This document shows positions 63,082 to 64,000 of a stretch of 64,000 nt of DNA, piece by piece. The stretch's first letter is position 1; each line of letters opens with the position of its first letter. The translations under genes were made by a program, and so were the position numbers. The stretch spans positions 496,001-560,000 of the forward strand of contig NZ_AP025184.1 in the NCBI RefSeq assembly GCF_020886055.1, written 5' to 3'. Source of the DNA: Flavobacterium ammoniigenes. Lineage in GTDB: Bacteria; Bacteroidota; Bacteroidia; Flavobacteriales; Flavobacteriaceae. The notes beneath the pieces were generated by a model. The model saw nothing but the letters and a program-made list of their open reading frames with translations, was not told where the DNA came from and made no database searches.

Positions 63082-63112
63082 TTGTCATTTTCGAAATTTC
63101 AAATTACCTTTG
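63082..63112 (+). promoter_or_regulatory. Promoter for trhO (TTG-N20-TACCTTTG)
   Basis: TTG at 63082-63084 and TACCTTTG at 63105-63112 are 20 bases apart. The transcript should begin near 63116, about 54 bases before the ATG. Confidence 0.74.
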
Positions 63113-63169
63113 TACCTGAGTTCTTCCATTTAGAACCCATACATAATTTCTCACTTAAACGTTTATAGC

Positions 63170-64000
63170 ATGCAACTGTACAACACCTTAAGCGCAGAAG
63201 AAAGAGCCGAACTGATTGATCAAGCCGGCAAACAAAGACTTACTTTGTCTTTCTATGCGTATGCCAAAATTGAAGACCCTAAAAAATTTAGAGACGATTT
63301 ATTCGTTGCTTGGAATGCCCTTGATGCCCTTGGCCGAACTTATGTAGCCAAAGAAGGTATCAATGCACAAATGAGTGTTCCAGCCGAAAATTTTGAAGCC
63401 TTTCGCGATACCTTAGAAGAGTATCCTTTTATGCGCGGCATTCGTTTGAATGTAGCGGTAGAACATGATGATCACTCATTTTTAAAATTGACGGTAAAAG
63501 TTCGCGACAAAATTGTAGCCGACGGTTTGAACGACGAAACCTTTGATGTAACCAACATTGGAGTCCATTTAAAAGCAAAGGAATTTAACCAAATTTTAGA
63601 CGATCCCAACACGATTGTAGTCGATTTTAGAAATCATTACGAAAGTGAAATTGGGCATTTTAAAGGGGCCATCACACCAGATGTAGAAACTTTTAGAGAA
63701 AGTTTGCCTATCATCAATGAGCAATTGCAAGATTATAAAGAAGATAAAAATTTGGTGATGTATTGCACCGGCGGAATTCGTTGCGAAAAAGCATCAGCAT
63801 ACTTCAAGCACCAAGGTTTTAAAAAGGTGTTCCAATTGGAAGGCGGTATTATCAACTATGCCAAACAAATCCAGGAAGAAAACTTAGAAAGTAAATTCAT
63901 CGGGAAAAACTTTGTGTTTGACCATCGCTTGGGCGAAAGAATTACAGACGACATCGTTTCGCAATGCCACCAATGTGGTAAACCATGTGATAATCATACT
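63170..64000 (+). CDS. trhO: tRNA uridine(34) hydroxylase TrhO (rhodanese-related), 5' part
   Basis: The gene starts at the ATG at 63170 and is still open at the window edge; 277 codons are visible. TrhO adds a hydroxyl to U34 of some tRNAs in an oxygen-dependent route. The visible part holds the N-terminal acylphosphatase-like domain (SFYAYAKIEDPKKFRDDL, AKEGINAQMSV) and the rhodanese domain with TIVVDFRNHYESEIGHF and the active-site Cys in MYCTGGIRCEKASAYF near 198. The following HRLGERITDDIVSQCHQCG begins the Cys-rich region that continues past the edge. Confidence 0.93.
   Translation, partial: MQLYNTLSAEERAELIDQAGKQRLTLSFYAYAKIEDPKKFRDDLFVAWNALDALGRTYVAKEGINAQMSVPAENFEAFRDTLEEYPFMRGIRLNVAVEHDDHSFLKLTVKVRDKIVADGLNDETFDVTNIGVHLKAKEFNQILDDPNTIVVDFRNHYESEIGHFKGAITPDVETFRESLPIINEQLQDYKEDKNLVMYCTGGIRCEKASAYFKHQGFKKVFQLEGGIINYAKQIQEENLESKFIGKNFVFDHRLGERITDDIVSQCHQCGKPCDNHT

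Noticed and set aside
1..64000. CRISPR arrays, insertion sequences, prophage, rRNA and tRNA genes
   Set aside because: No regularly spaced repeats, transposase or phage genes, or cloverleaf/rRNA-like sequence were seen on either strand.

Overview
This AT-rich window looks like ordinary chromosome from a member of the Bacteroidota, most likely a Flavobacterium or a close relative. The signs are the Bacteroidota promoter pattern (TTG, about 18-22 bases, then TAnnTTTG) in front of many genes, almost no Shine-Dalgarno sites, a TonB receptor with an N-terminal CarboxypepD_reg-like domain, the acpP-fabF-rnc-IPExxxVDY-pyk gene order, FeoAB with a tiny Cys-rich FeoB-associated protein, a carotenoid lycopene cyclase, and a patatin fused to an outer-membrane barrel. 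I see no phage, insertion sequence, CRISPR array, rRNA or tRNA. This is dense core genome with genes on both strands and short spacers, most of them holding an intrinsic terminator or a promoter.

Layout. 1-10.3 kb: the end of lepA, then thiL, a small outer-membrane protein, glyS, comF, sodB, and a leftward block purF / pfkB-type kinase / rnhA / purN. 10.4-15.8 kb: rightward acpP, fabF, rnc, an IPExxxVDY protein, pyk and a Bax-inhibitor-like membrane protein. 15.8-31 kb: mostly leftward, with dinB (facing a CYTH protein), an RlpA-like protein, a small membrane protein, a 920-residue TonB receptor, pgi, an operon of DUF3108 / tryptophan 2,3-dioxygenase / M23 peptidase, a 408-bp gene-poor spacer, a patatin-barrel protein and uvrC. 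31-40 kb: 5-formyl-THF cyclo-ligase, an AsmA-like/GT51 hybrid, an aldo-keto reductase, an OmpA lipoprotein, an exonuclease III, an OlsF-like double acyltransferase, a TM2 protein and a hydroxyacid dehydrogenase. 40-49.4 kb: nhaA, proC, the leftward group mgtE / rsmA / DUF4286 / serS, and the rightward operon metG / HAD / CAT-like. 49.4-55 kb: a short ssb and a five-gene rightward operon (zinc ribbon, M28 peptidase, NAD-binding protein, EamA transporter, GyrI-like). 55-64 kb: M13 peptidase, SCO protein, feoAB plus the Cys-rich partner under a clear Fur-type palindrome, a ZIP metal transporter, lycopene cyclase, bacilliredoxin and the start of trhO.

Functionally it is a mix of translation, nucleotide and central carbon metabolism, envelope maintenance, and metal and redox handling. 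The promoter boxes corrected several start sites, because the longest open frame began upstream of the transcription start (thiL, the pfkB-type kinase, CYTH protein, pgi, uvrC, exonuclease III, olsF, SCO protein, lycopene cyclase).

I did not find a clearly new multi-gene system. The best leads are: a patatin gene whose N-terminus looks like an intergenic repeat captured in frame; a rightward terminator at 26.43-26.47 kb with no known gene to serve; a terminator-shaped hairpin inside the first codons of rnc; an AsmA-like/peptidoglycan glycosyltransferase fusion; an M23 peptidase with Cys in place of the second His of its HxH motif; and an OlsF-like candidate for aminolipid synthesis.
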